Shown: one piece after another, positions 53,161-62,006 of the stretch
How positions within the stretch are numbered: position 1 is the first letter of the stretch
Layout: the number at the start of each line of letters is the position of its first letter
Notes under the pieces: model-generated
The model's input: the letters and a program-made list of their open reading frames with translations, nothing else
What the model was told of the DNA's origin: nothing
The model's database searches: none
Translations under genes and position numbers: made by a program
Source of the DNA: Bacteroidota bacterium
Lineage (GTDB): Bacteria > Bacteroidota > Bacteroidia > Bacteroidales > Cfx3-03
Reading direction: 5' to 3'
NCBI GenBank assembly: GCA_013390605.1
Contig: JACAUB010000001.1
Location: forward strand, 5,060,754-5,124,753
Length of the DNA stretch: 64,000 nucleotides

Positions 53161-55224
53161 TTACCAGATGTTAGCTCTCTTCTCTTCAGGAATAAACCTT
53201 TTATCGGTAGCTTTAATGTTAAATGCCTTATAGAATGCAGGAATATTATAAACGATTCCATTTACGCGGGCAATACCAGGTGAATGAACATCTTCTTTCA
53301 AACGACGCATAAGCTCCTGATCCCGAATATTGTTTCTCCAAACCTGTGCATACGACAAGAAGAAACGTTGATCGATCGTAAATCCATCAATCTTTTCGGT
53401 CTGGTCTTTTCCCTGTAATGCCTTATGAAGTGCATCATACGAAATATTTACACCGCCCAAGTCGGCAATGTTTTCACCTGTTGTTAATTTGCCATTAACA
53501 TGTAGCGAGTCCAGAATTTTATAATTATCATACTGATCAATGAGCACTTTGGTTTGTTTTTCAAACTTGGCAGCATCATCTTTTGTCCACCATTCGTGTA
53601 AGTTTCCAACTTTATCATACAAACGACCCTGATCGTCGAAGCCATGTGTCATTTCATGACCAATCACTACACCAATTGCACCATAATTAACAGCATCGTC
53701 AGCATCTGTATAGAAGAAAGGAGGCTGTAGAATTCCGGCAGGGAAAACAATCTCGTTCATATTTGGACTATAATAGGCATTAACCGTTTGAGGAGTCATC
53801 CCCCATTCAGCACGATCAACAGGCTTACCAATTTTGTCAAATTCTCTTCTCACTGCAAAACGATTGGCATTCATCACATTTACAAAATATGAATCTTTCG
53901 ATACCGCTACTTTTGAATAATCAATCCATTTATCAGGATAGCCAACCTTGACATTGATTTTTGCAAGTTTAGCTTCAGCCTCTTTCTTTGTTGCATCACT
54001 CATCCATTTCAGGTTCTGAATTCGTTCATTCAGCGCAACCTTTAGATTGCTTACTAACGTAATCATACGTTCTTTAGCCTTTGCAGGAAAATATTTTTCA
54101 ACATACAATTGACCAACAGCTTCGCCTAACGAACCGCTTGTTTCGTCAACCACACGTTTCCAACGGGGTTTCATCTGTTTGATACCCGAAAGGACGGTTC
54201 CAAAGAAGGCAAAATGTTCTTTATCGAAAGCTGATGAGAGATAGCTTGATGATGAACGAACCAGATTCCATTTCAGATAAGTTTTCCAATCATCAATAGA
54301 AACAGTAGAAGTTAATTTTGCCATAGCCGTAAAGAACTTAGGCTGGCCAACATTGAGATCTTTTGTTTGAGTCAGGCCAATGTTATTAAAGTAAAGAGCC
54401 CAATCGAACTGAGGAGCAATTTTTTTAACTCCTGCTAAATCCATTTTGTTATAGTTCTTGATAGGGTCGCGCAGTTCGAGACGAGTAGATGAGGCAGTAG
54501 CCAATGCAGTTTCGATTTTCAGAACCGTTTCAGCACTTTTTGTAGCTACATCGTTTGCTTGTCCTAACAATACAAAAGTACGAACGAGGTGTTTCTGATA
54601 CTCGGCACGAATTTCTTTTGAACGGCCATCAGTTGCGAGGTAATAATCTCTATCAGGCAACCCTAGTCCACCTTGTCCAAGTTGTGCAATTACCTTTTCG
54701 CTGTTTTTTTCATCCTGGGCTGAATAGATATTAAACAGACCAGGCATTCCTGCTGCATGATTATAGGCAATTTGTTTCTGAAGATCGGCTACCGTTTTCA
54801 CAGCATCAATCTTGTCAAGTTCAGCCTGAATGGCTTTTACACCATCTTTCTCAATCTTTACTGTGTCCATACCACTGGTATAGAAATCACCGATTTTTTG
54901 TTTTATGGAGCCGGCCTTTGCGCTTTTATCAGCAGCAGCCTCTTCCATGATGCCTTTCAGCTGGGTAGTGTTAAGCTCGTCAATTTCTTCAAAAGCACCA
55001 AAACGGCTTTTGTCGGCAGGAATAGGATTGTTTTTTAACCAGCCACCATTGGCATACTGGTAGAAATCGTCGCCTGGCTTTGCAGAGGTGTCGAGATTTG
55101 CACTATTAATTGCTAATTCCACTTTTTTGTTGGTTTTTTTGTTGCCGCAGCTAACCATAAAGGTGACGGCAAGAGCTCCTACTAATAGCGTAGAGAGCGA
55201 TTTGTAAATAAATGGGTTGTTCAT
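53161..55224 (-). CDS. M13-family (neprilysin/PepO-type) zinc metallopeptidase lipoprotein (687 aa)
   Basis: An oligopeptidase anchored by lipid in the envelope. With the start at 55224 the N-terminus (MNNPFIYKSLSTLLVG) leads to a lipobox ending VSCGNK; the ATG at 55257 would add 11 polar residues before the signal. The N-terminal M13 domain opens with DDFYQYANGGWLKNNPIP. The zinc site HEMTH is near residue 523 (IGHEMTHGFDDQG), the third ligand Glu is in ENIADLGG, and the substrate-anchoring NAYYSPNMNEIVFPAGIL precedes them. C-terminal RVNGIVYNIPAFYKAF and the final Trp are typical. It likely degrades exported peptides. Confidence 0.93.
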   Translation of the reverse strand: MNNPFIYKSLSTLLVGALAVTFMVSCGNKKTNKKVELAINSANLDTSAKPGDDFYQYANGGWLKNNPIPADKSRFGAFEEIDELNTTQLKGIMEEAAADKSAKAGSIKQKIGDFYTSGMDTVKIEKDGVKAIQAELDKIDAVKTVADLQKQIAYNHAAGMPGLFNIYSAQDEKNSEKVIAQLGQGGLGLPDRDYYLATDGRSKEIRAEYQKHLVRTFVLLGQANDVATKSAETVLKIETALATASSTRLELRDPIKNYNKMDLAGVKKIAPQFDWALYFNNIGLTQTKDLNVGQPKFFTAMAKLTSTVSIDDWKTYLKWNLVRSSSSYLSSAFDKEHFAFFGTVLSGIKQMKPRWKRVVDETSGSLGEAVGQLYVEKYFPAKAKERMITLVSNLKVALNERIQNLKWMSDATKKEAEAKLAKINVKVGYPDKWIDYSKVAVSKDSYFVNVMNANRFAVRREFDKIGKPVDRAEWGMTPQTVNAYYSPNMNEIVFPAGILQPPFFYTDADDAVNYGAIGVVIGHEMTHGFDDQGRLYDKVGNLHEWWTKDDAAKFEKQTKVLIDQYDNYKILDSLHVNGKLTTGENIADLGGVNISYDALHKALQGKDQTEKIDGFTIDQRFFLSYAQVWRNNIRDQELMRRLKEDVHSPGIARVNGIVYNIPAFYKAFNIKATDKRFIPEEKRANIW

Positions 55225-55257
55225 AAATGGATGTTTTTTTGTGATAATGTAGATCAT

Positions 55258-55612
55258 TGCCTAATAATCCTTCGAAATTCAACAGGAATATTTAAAGGCT
55301 TTTAAGTAATGAAAGTAAGGGTTTTTACAGTTAAAAATTAATCGATAAAAATAGATATTGTTAATGATTTTCATCTCTTTTTCTTTCTTTTTTTATCGAA
55401 ATAAATCGATACTTACAAAAAAAAATGCAATCATCCAATAGGTGAAAAATTCATAACTAAACCAAATAGATGCATAAAGGGGAAACCTGAGGTATATATT
55501 AAAGGTTTAAATTGTTAAATAGTTAACAGTAGTCATTAAAATCTAAAAAACTAAGTTGTAACGCACACAAATACAATACGTAATAAACTTTATTAAAGAT
55601 GCAAACTTTTCT
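55258..55612. other. Divergent intergenic region upstream of the M13 and EF-G paralogue genes
   Basis: An AT-rich region of about 355 bp without a supported ORF or strong hairpin. The EF-G promoter follows at 55613. I found no clear TAnnTTTG box for the M13 gene. Confidence 0.4.
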
Positions 55613-55641
55613 TTGCCAATTCACGGAATTATTTAAATTTG
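55613..55641 (+). promoter_or_regulatory. Consensus promoter of the EF-G paralogue
   Basis: TTG at 55613-55615 (within CTTTG), 18-bp spacer, TAAATTTG at 55634-55641. Transcription would start near 55647, 33 nt before the ATG. Confidence 0.7.
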
Positions 55642-55679
55642 CGAGTACAGATATTAATTAATTATTAAATTTTAATGAT

Positions 55680-57809
55680 ATGAAGGTCTACAATTCGAAT
55701 GAAGTAAAAAATGTGGTACTCATTGGAGGAGCGAAAACCGGCAAGACAACCCTGGCAGAGTGTATGCTCTTCGAGAGTGGGTTGATCTCACGCCGGGGAT
55801 CCATTGAGGACAAGAATACCGTTTCTGACTACCGCGCGATCGAGTTAGAACGTCAAAATTCAGTATCATCTACAGTATTATATGCTGAATTTAATGGAAA
55901 GAAGATTAATATTATTGATGCTCCAGGTTTTGATGATTATGTAGGGGAGGTAGTATCAGCTTTAACTGTTTGCGACACAGCCATTATGTTGGTGAATGCT
56001 CAAAACGGTGTTGAAGTAGGTACTGAAATTCACTGGAGAAATACCAGAAGACAAAGTACCCCTGTTATTTTTGCTGTAAACCATCTAGACCACGAAAATT
56101 CAAATTTCGACGAAACAGTTCGTCAGTTAAAAACCCAGTTTGGGAAGAATCTTGTAATTTGCCAATATCCTGTTAATCCAGGTATTGGTTACAATGCACT
56201 TATCGACGTTCTTCAAATGAAGATGTTCAAGTTCGTCGATGGAAAAACAGAGATATTAGATATTCCGGAATCGGAAAAAGAAAAAGCAGAAGAACATCAG
56301 TTGGCACTTATGGAGTCGGCAGCTGAAAGTGATGAAGCATTGATGGAAATCTTCTTTGATAAGGGTATCCTTACTGAAGAAGAAATGGTCAAAGGATTTT
56401 TGTTAGGATTAACTTCACGTGGTCTATTCCCACTATTTTGTATAGATGCAAAGCACAATTATGGTGTAAACCGATTGATGCAATTCATTCTGAATGCAGT
56501 TCCTTCCCCTCAAGATATGCCCGGTCGTAAAACCAATGCCGGAACTGAATTAAAATGCGATCCCAAAGCACCAATGTCGTTGTTCATTTACAAAACTGCC
56601 ATTGAAGAACACCTTGGCGAGATGAGCTTCTTTAAAGTCTATGCCGGCGAAGTTACCGAAGGTATGGATATCTCAAATGGAAATAACGGACAAAAAGAGA
56701 GAATTTCTCAGTTGTTTGTTGTCTCAGGAAAAAAACGAGAAAAGGTTGAGAAAATAGTTGCCGGCGATCTGGGTGCTGCCATTAAAATGAAATCAGCACA
56801 CACCTGTGATACCCTTAACTCATTGAAAAACCCGGATATTCAAATTGAACCAATTAATTTCCCGGCCCCAAAAATCAGTATGGCTGTCCGTGCAAAAAAT
56901 CAGGCTGACGAAGAAAAACTGGGAACATTATTACATGAATACAATAAAGTTGATAAAACTTTTTCAGCAAACTTCTCTAAAGAGCTAAAACAGAATATTG
57001 CACAAGCTCAGGGAGAGTTGCATTTAAATACAGTGAAGTGGTTGGTTGAGCATATCAACAAAATTCCTATTGAATATTATGCTCCTAAGATCCCATATCG
57101 CGAAACTATTACCAAGCAGGCCAAGGCAATGTATCGTCATAAAAAACAATCGGGTGGTTCCGGACAGTTTGGAGAAGTACATATGTTGATTCAGCCCTAT
57201 TTTGAAGGCATGAAACACCCAACCGAGTTTCCGGTACGTGGTGTTGAAGAACACATTCTTCCTTGGGGTGGTAAGTTGGTTTATCATAACTGTATCGTAG
57301 GTGGTGCAATTGATGCCCGTTTTATGCCAGCTATCGTAAAAGGATTGATGGAAAAGATGGAAGAAGGTCCATTAACCGGTTCATATGCACGCGATATTGC
57401 TGTTTACGTATTTGATGGTAAGATGCACCCGGTAGATTCTAACGAAATCTCCTTTAAGCTGGCCGGACGTAATGCCTTCCGCGAAGCCTTTAAGAACGCA
57501 GGTCCTAAAATTCTTGAGCCTATCTATAATGTAGAAGTGATGGTTCCAGAAGATAAGATGGGAGACATCATGACCGACCTTCAGGGACGTCGTGCAGTCA
57601 TCATGGGTATGGAGAGCGATGGTAATTATCAGAAGATAAAAGCTAAAGTACCATTGGCCGAGATGTATCGTTACTCAACTGCTTTGAGTTCAATAACCAG
57701 CGGTCGTGCTACATACGGATTGAAGTTTGCAGATTATGCACCCGTTCCTCCGGATGTACAAGCCAACCTGTTAAAAGTTTACGAAGAACAGGAAAAAGAA
57801 GAAGAATAG
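55680..57809 (+). CDS. EF-G2-like translation elongation factor G paralogue with altered GTPase motifs (709 aa)
   Basis: The five-domain EF-G architecture is intact: G domain, domain II, domain III, domain IV with SGGSGQFGEVHML, and a C-terminal domain with GRRAVIMGMES. The G domain is unusual. The P-loop is GGAKTGKT (residues 16-23) instead of HIDAGKT, the switch I RGITI is QNSVS, DTPGH is DAPGF (80-84), so the catalytic His is Phe, and NKxD is NHLD (134-137). These changes match the Bacteroides EF-G2 type, reported (from memory) to support translocation without GTP hydrolysis and to matter under starvation. A canonical fusA should exist elsewhere. It is transcribed alone from a consensus promoter. 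Confidence 0.9.
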   Translation: MKVYNSNEVKNVVLIGGAKTGKTTLAECMLFESGLISRRGSIEDKNTVSDYRAIELERQNSVSSTVLYAEFNGKKINIIDAPGFDDYVGEVVSALTVCDTAIMLVNAQNGVEVGTEIHWRNTRRQSTPVIFAVNHLDHENSNFDETVRQLKTQFGKNLVICQYPVNPGIGYNALIDVLQMKMFKFVDGKTEILDIPESEKEKAEEHQLALMESAAESDEALMEIFFDKGILTEEEMVKGFLLGLTSRGLFPLFCIDAKHNYGVNRLMQFILNAVPSPQDMPGRKTNAGTELKCDPKAPMSLFIYKTAIEEHLGEMSFFKVYAGEVTEGMDISNGNNGQKERISQLFVVSGKKREKVEKIVAGDLGAAIKMKSAHTCDTLNSLKNPDIQIEPINFPAPKISMAVRAKNQADEEKLGTLLHEYNKVDKTFSANFSKELKQNIAQAQGELHLNTVKWLVEHINKIPIEYYAPKIPYRETITKQAKAMYRHKKQSGGSGQFGEVHMLIQPYFEGMKHPTEFPVRGVEEHILPWGGKLVYHNCIVGGAIDARFMPAIVKGLMEKMEEGPLTGSYARDIAVYVFDGKMHPVDSNEISFKLAGRNAFREAFKNAGPKILEPIYNVEVMVPEDKMGDIMTDLQGRRAVIMGMESDGNYQKIKAKVPLAEMYRYSTALSSITSGRATYGLKFADYAPVPPDVQANLLKVYEEQEKEEE

Positions 57810-57874
57810 AAATTATCCTGAAGAGGAATAATAACTGCTCTGAAGACGAATAGCAGTTTTTCTAAATATTAATT

Positions 57875-57904
57875 AAGCCCAGCCTTATGGTTGGGCTTTT
57901 TTTA
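57875..57904 (+). terminator. Terminator of the EF-G paralogue gene
   Basis: AAGCCCAGCC pairs with GGTTGGGCTT (one G-U pair) around the tetraloop TTAT, followed by a run of T residues. Confidence 0.85.
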
Positions 57905-58013
57905 TGAACTTCTGTGGGACCCTAATTAGACCAAAGGGTATTTATGTATTTTGATTTTAAAATTTTCGGATCCGGAATTTACATTGGATTGATTCTTTCT
58001 TGATCATTCAGTT

Positions 58014-58101
58014 ATGAAACGAGCATGTTTAACAGACGTAAACACGGATGTAAATTTAATATGTGAGTTCCATCTGTCATATAAAAACAAATTATTTACG
58101 G
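58014..58101 (+). repeat. Copy C of the repeated promoter/leader block (orphan)
   Basis: The core at 58014-58070 matches copy A (first 16 bp identical) and copy B (19 of 20 bp at 58040-58059). An ATG lies at 58102, almost the same distance from the core as in A and B, but it is followed after one codon by a stop, so the block now precedes no gene. It may mark a deleted gene. Confidence 0.5.
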
Positions 58102-58166
58102 ATGGAATAAGGATAGACCAGTGAAACACTATCTATAAAGAAGAGTTTCTTCCTATTTTTTTCCGG

Positions 58167-58228
58167 TTTTCTTAGGGTTTAATTGGGGTTTATCTGCGGT
58201 ACAATACCGTAAACAAACCCCAAGAAAA
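58167..58228. promoter_or_regulatory. Structured element with two alternative pairings
   Basis: AAACCCCAAGAAAA (58215-58228) can pair with TTGGGGTTT (58183-58191, 9 bp) or with TTTTCTTAGGGTTT (58167-58180, 13 of 14). The first option also encloses an inner CGGTA / TACCG stem (58197-58201, 58205-58209) with a 3-nt loop and a symmetric 5x5 internal loop. The element lies in a 619-bp gap with no supported gene until 58429. It may be a small RNA or regulatory leader; the direction of transcription is unclear. Confidence 0.4.
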
Positions 58229-58393
58229 TCACTATTAAACTATGTTAAAACTGTCATCTGGTCTATTTAATAGGTATATTAAATCTTTTGAGTTTCTCTG
58301 ATTCATCGCTTCGATCGATTATCTGTTATCTCCTGTTCGAAGAGAGAGAGAATCCAAACTTTGATAAACATTGAGAATGCCTCTTTCCTACTG

Positions 58394-58425
58394 TTGAATT
58401 TGCGATAATAATCTTAGTACCTTTG
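58394..58425 (+). promoter_or_regulatory. Promoter-like boxes overlapping the start of the 99-aa gene
   Basis: TTG (58394-58396), 21-bp spacer, TACCTTTG (58418-58425). The expected transcript start (about 58431) coincides with the ATG at 58429, which would make the mRNA leaderless or nearly so. Alternatively the match is by chance. Confidence 0.35.
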
Positions 58426-58428
58426 TCT

Positions 58429-58728
58429 ATGATCGAAAAGAAAACATCTCAGGAGCCTACATTGCTTATTACACGTATTGCTGATGTGGTAATTGTGGAA
58501 TATACCAACGAAAAGCTGGAAGATTATAAATGTAGCGAGTATATTTTTAACGAAGCTCTAGATCGGGCCATTCAATTTGAAGAAGATCTGAAATGGGTTG
58601 CAAATATTGTTAACAGTAGTGACTTCAGCTTTTATACGAATGAAGAAGAAGTTATTATAGATCATAGTAGCTTAACGAGTATTTCCATTTCTACCGGAGA
58701 TGCGGGATGTGAATACATTGGACATTAA
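58429..58728 (+). CDS. Small acidic hypothetical protein (99 aa)
   Basis: I do not recognise this protein. It has no signal peptide or membrane helix, is acidic, and has alternating strands (LLITRIADVVIVEYTN, WVANIVNSSDFSFYTN, EEVIIDHSSLTSISISTG) around a central helix (EYIFNEALDRAIQFEEDL), so a small alpha/beta fold is likely. The ATG at 58429 is preferred to the TTG at 58423. Amino-acid composition and a clean stop argue for a real gene. It stands alone between the EF-G paralogue and gdhA. Confidence 0.6.
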   Translation: MIEKKTSQEPTLLITRIADVVIVEYTNEKLEDYKCSEYIFNEALDRAIQFEEDLKWVANIVNSSDFSFYTNEEEVIIDHSSLTSISISTGDAGCEYIGH

Positions 58729-58888
58729 TTGAAGAATCCTTGGCAGTTGATCTCTTATAATTTTTAATAAGGATTTTTAGAATATTTATAGGATAGCGAA
58801 GATGTATCTACTTGGTACACATTTCTCTATTACGTGTGTCAATTATTTGTATTTTGGGACACATCGTGTAGCGGAAATACTGATTGTA

Positions 58889-59007
58889 AAAAAGAGGCTG
58901 TCTCAAAAGTCTGAAACAGCCTCTTTTTATTCGTAGAGCTATCTGATAAAGAACACAAATATTAAAATCTCAGGGGGATAAAGATTCCTTTGAGACAGCC
59001 TCTTTTT
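58889..59007. terminator. Terminator hairpin with a competing long-range inverted repeat
   Basis: AAAAAGAGGCTG (58889-58900) and CAGCCTCTTTTT (58917-58928) form a perfect 12-bp stem with a 16-nt loop, a good terminator in both directions. The same left arm, extended to 19 bp (58889-58907), is also perfectly complementary to 58989-59007, 81 bp away. The two structures exclude each other. The far arm lies 24 bp before the gdhA stop on the opposite strand. The 58729-58888 stretch has no supported gene. Confidence 0.65.
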
Positions 59008-59030
59008 CAATAGAATAATAGATGTTTAGA

Positions 59031-60374
59031 TTACATTATTCCCTGATTAATCATTGCATTTGCAACTTTAATAAAGCCGGCAATATTTGCACCTTTAACA
59101 TAATTAACAAAGCCATCTGGTTCTTTTCCATGCTCTATGCACTTTTGATGGATGTTCTTCATGATGTTATGAAGTCGGGTGTCTACTTCTTCTCTGGTCC
59201 AAGAAAGACGCATTGAATTCTGACTCATTTCCAGTCCGGATGTTGCTACACCTCCTGCATTTGCTGCTTTGCCAGGACCAAAAAGAATCTTCGACTTTAA
59301 GAAAACATTGATGGCTTCAATTGTTGAAGGCATATTGGCTCCTTCAGATACACAGAAGCACCCATTTTTAACTAATAAAATAGCATCTGCTTCAGTGATT
59401 TCATTTTGTGTTGCTGATGGTAAAGCTATATCACATGGGATTTCCCAAGGAGTGGATTTGCCTTCAAAATACTGACATTTATACTTCTCCGCATATTCTC
59501 TGATCCGGCCTCTTTCGTAGTTCTTTAACCATTTAACATATTCAAGTTTATCATGATCAATTCCGGCAGGATCATAAATAAATCCGCTGGAATCAGAAAG
59601 TGTTACAACTTTTCCGCCTAGCAGGGTTGCTTTTTCAGCGGCATATTGCGCCACATTCCCTGAACCGGAGACTATTACAATCTTACCGTTAAAGCTTTCT
59701 CCTCGTGTTTTGAGCATCTCCTCAGCAAAATATACTTGTCCGTACCCTGTTGCTTCGGGACGCATTAAACTGCCGCCCCAATCTAGCGACTTGCCTGTGA
59801 GAACACCCGTAAATTCATTTCTTAATCGCTTATACTGTCCAAACAAATATCCGATTTCACGGCCACCTACTCCAATATCCCCAGCTGGTACGTCGGTGTC
59901 TGCACCAATATGTTTAGAAAGTTCGGTCATGAAACTTTGACAAAAACTCATCACTTCACGGTCTGATTTTGCATGAGGATCAAAATCAGATCCTCCCTTT
60001 CCACCACCCATTGGGAGTGTTGTCAAGCTGTTTTTCAACACTTGTTCAAAAGCTAAAAACTTTAAAATACTTAAATTAACCGAAGGATGAAAACGTAGTC
60101 CTCCCTTATAAGGGCCTATTGCATTGTTCATCTGAATACGATAACCACGATTAATTTGTACTTCACCTTGATCATCAATCCATGCAACCCTGAACATGAT
60201 CACCCGATCGGGTTCAGCAATTCGTTCAAGAATTTTTGCACGTTTATAATGTGGATTTGCTTCAATAAACGGAAGTAATGATTCAGCTACTTCCTTTACT
60301 GCCTGATGGAATTCAACTTCTCCCGGATTTTTGGCGATAATGTGATCCATAAAATCCTCAACAAGATTACTCAT
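59031..60374 (-). CDS. gdhA: NADP-type glutamate dehydrogenase (447 aa)
   Basis: Interconverts 2-oxoglutarate plus ammonia and glutamate. It is a hexameric bacterial GDH of the usual 445-450 aa length. PMGGGKGGSDFDP (residues 121-133) carries the catalytic Lys, DVPAGDIGVGGREIGYLFGQY follows, and the Rossmann motif is GSGNVAQYAAEKA. The C-terminal SEGANMPSTIEA and GGVATSGLEMSQN are typical of the NADP(H)-dependent assimilatory class; the coenzyme is inferred from similarity, not read from a single residue. It is transcribed alone, ending at the 58889-59007 terminator region. Confidence 0.95.
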   Translation of the reverse strand: MSNLVEDFMDHIIAKNPGEVEFHQAVKEVAESLLPFIEANPHYKRAKILERIAEPDRVIMFRVAWIDDQGEVQINRGYRIQMNNAIGPYKGGLRFHPSVNLSILKFLAFEQVLKNSLTTLPMGGGKGGSDFDPHAKSDREVMSFCQSFMTELSKHIGADTDVPAGDIGVGGREIGYLFGQYKRLRNEFTGVLTGKSLDWGGSLMRPEATGYGQVYFAEEMLKTRGESFNGKIVIVSGSGNVAQYAAEKATLLGGKVVTLSDSSGFIYDPAGIDHDKLEYVKWLKNYERGRIREYAEKYKCQYFEGKSTPWEIPCDIALPSATQNEITEADAILLVKNGCFCVSEGANMPSTIEAINVFLKSKILFGPGKAANAGGVATSGLEMSQNSMRLSWTREEVDTRLHNIMKNIHQKCIEHGKEPDGFVNYVKGANIAGFIKVANAMINQGIM

Positions 60375-60627
60375 AATTGTTTTTTTGTTGAATTAATAAT
60401 TCTGAAGCATTAATAGATTTGTTATTTATTATAAAGTTTAGAGATGATTAATATGAGGGAAAAGTGTAATAAATATACATACTAAATTAGTGAAATACAT
60501 CAAATTGAAAGAAATTAATTTTTATATAAATAGTATCGGTTATTTGAAAAAAAGTGAGTAATTTTATGAAGTGCTAACTCAAAATGGGTGGGGTATTCAA
60601 AAAAGTATATTAATTTATAAATAGATC

Positions 60628-61959
60628 ATGAAAAGTCGTTTCTCAATTTTATTGAGTCTAATCGTTTCCCTTGGGCTTTTAATACCTATTCAGGTTTCTG
60701 CACAACAACAAAACAGTGCAACAACGTTTAGAGGCAATGATCAACACACGGGTGTTTACAATGCATCAGGACCTGAAAAGTTTAATCAGGTGAAGTGGAA
60801 ATTTAAAACTGCTGGCAAGATATTTTCTTCTCCTTCTATTGCAAATGGCGTGGTCTATTTTGGTAGTAATGATAGTTGTTTATATGCGGTAGATGCAGTT
60901 ACGGGTAAGCAAAAATGGAAATTTAAGACATCAGGTGTAGTTAGTTCTTCTCCTGCAATTCATGATGGAAAGGTTTTCTTTGTAAGCTTTGATGGAAATC
61001 TTTATGCATTGAATGCAAAGACCGGTTCTAAAATCTGGAGTTTTAATGGTGGACCTGAAAAGTTATTTACAGCTCCAGGTATTCATGGCCTTCAACCAAA
61101 AACACAGATGATGGTAGATCCATGGGATATGTATCTTTCATCTCCTGTAGTTGAAAATGGAGTTGTGTTTTTTGGGAGCGGGGCAGGAGTGTTTTATGCC
61201 ATTGATTCAAAAACAGGTAAAAAGAAATGGGATTTCAAAGCTGCAGGTGTAATCCATAGTTCTCCGATTACCTGTGAAGGGATGGTTGTGTTTGGTGACT
61301 GGGGTGGAAAATTACATGCTCTTGATATGATTACGGGAAAAGAAAAGTGGCTTTTTCAAGCAGGTATAGATACCGTCAATTACAATCAGGTAGGATTTCA
61401 ATCATCGCCGGCATATTCAAAAGGTGTAATTTATACCGGTTGTCGTGATGCAAATGTCTATGCTATTGATGCCATGACAGGTGTTTTGAAATGGAAATAT
61501 TTTAATAATTATTCATGGGTAATATGCTCTCCTGCTGTTTCAGATGATGTTATCTATTTCGGCACTTCAGATACACATCGTTTAATTGGATTAAAAGCAA
61601 CTACTGGAGAGGTCATTTTTAATACAAACTTACAAGCATTTGTTTTTGCGTCTCCTTCTATTGCTGGAAATCAATTATATGTTGGTGATTTTAGTGGTTC
61701 ACTTTTCGCGATAAATAAAAAAACCGGAACAGTTGATTGGAAATTTACGACTGAAAGCGCAAAGGAGAATAAATTAAACGTGTTAAGTGACAAAGGCGAA
61801 ATAAGAGATGAAGTATTCAAAGATTGCAATACCTACAACGCTATGGTTAATGTAATGGACGTTTTGTATTCTGTCGGTTCCATTCTTTCATCTCCGGTTA
61901 TAGAAAAGGGTGTGGTTTATTTTGGAAGCACTGATGGATATTTGTATGCCATTCAATAA
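60628..61959 (+). CDS. Exported PQQ-repeat beta-propeller protein (443 aa)
   Basis: A signal peptide (about 1-25, ending VSAQ) precedes seven or so PQQ-like blades of about 50-60 residues. The repeated units read like GVVYFGSNDSCLYAVDAVTGKQKWKFK and are spaced regularly to the C-terminus (VYFGSTDGYLYAIQ). No dehydrogenase catalytic domain is present, so it is not a PQQ enzyme; a BamB-like scaffold or a binding protein is more likely. The opening TTFRGNDQHTGVY is frequent in such secreted Bacteroidota proteins. Neighbours give no function. Confidence 0.82.
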   Translation: MKSRFSILLSLIVSLGLLIPIQVSAQQQNSATTFRGNDQHTGVYNASGPEKFNQVKWKFKTAGKIFSSPSIANGVVYFGSNDSCLYAVDAVTGKQKWKFKTSGVVSSSPAIHDGKVFFVSFDGNLYALNAKTGSKIWSFNGGPEKLFTAPGIHGLQPKTQMMVDPWDMYLSSPVVENGVVFFGSGAGVFYAIDSKTGKKKWDFKAAGVIHSSPITCEGMVVFGDWGGKLHALDMITGKEKWLFQAGIDTVNYNQVGFQSSPAYSKGVIYTGCRDANVYAIDAMTGVLKWKYFNNYSWVICSPAVSDDVIYFGTSDTHRLIGLKATTGEVIFNTNLQAFVFASPSIAGNQLYVGDFSGSLFAINKKTGTVDWKFTTESAKENKLNVLSDKGEIRDEVFKDCNTYNAMVNVMDVLYSVGSILSSPVIEKGVVYFGSTDGYLYAIQ

Positions 61960-61995
61960 AGAAAGGTGGTCGTGTTTTTGCGACCACCTTTCTTT
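61958..61995. terminator. Bidirectional terminator between the PQQ-repeat and HmuY genes
   Basis: A perfect 15-bp stem (AAAGAAAGGTGGTCG at 61958-61972, CGACCACCTTTCTTT at 61981-61995) with an 8-nt loop. The left arm begins inside the TAA stop of the PQQ-repeat gene, an extremely tight arrangement, and the right arm ends 11 bp before the HmuY stop. Confidence 0.85.
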
Positions 61996-62006
61996 ATATA
62001 AATTAT

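Noticed and set aside
58889..59007. Complete insertion sequence
   Set aside because: The 19-bp inverted repeats enclose only 81 bp with no transposase and no flanking direct repeat, so I list it as a terminator with a competing repeat.
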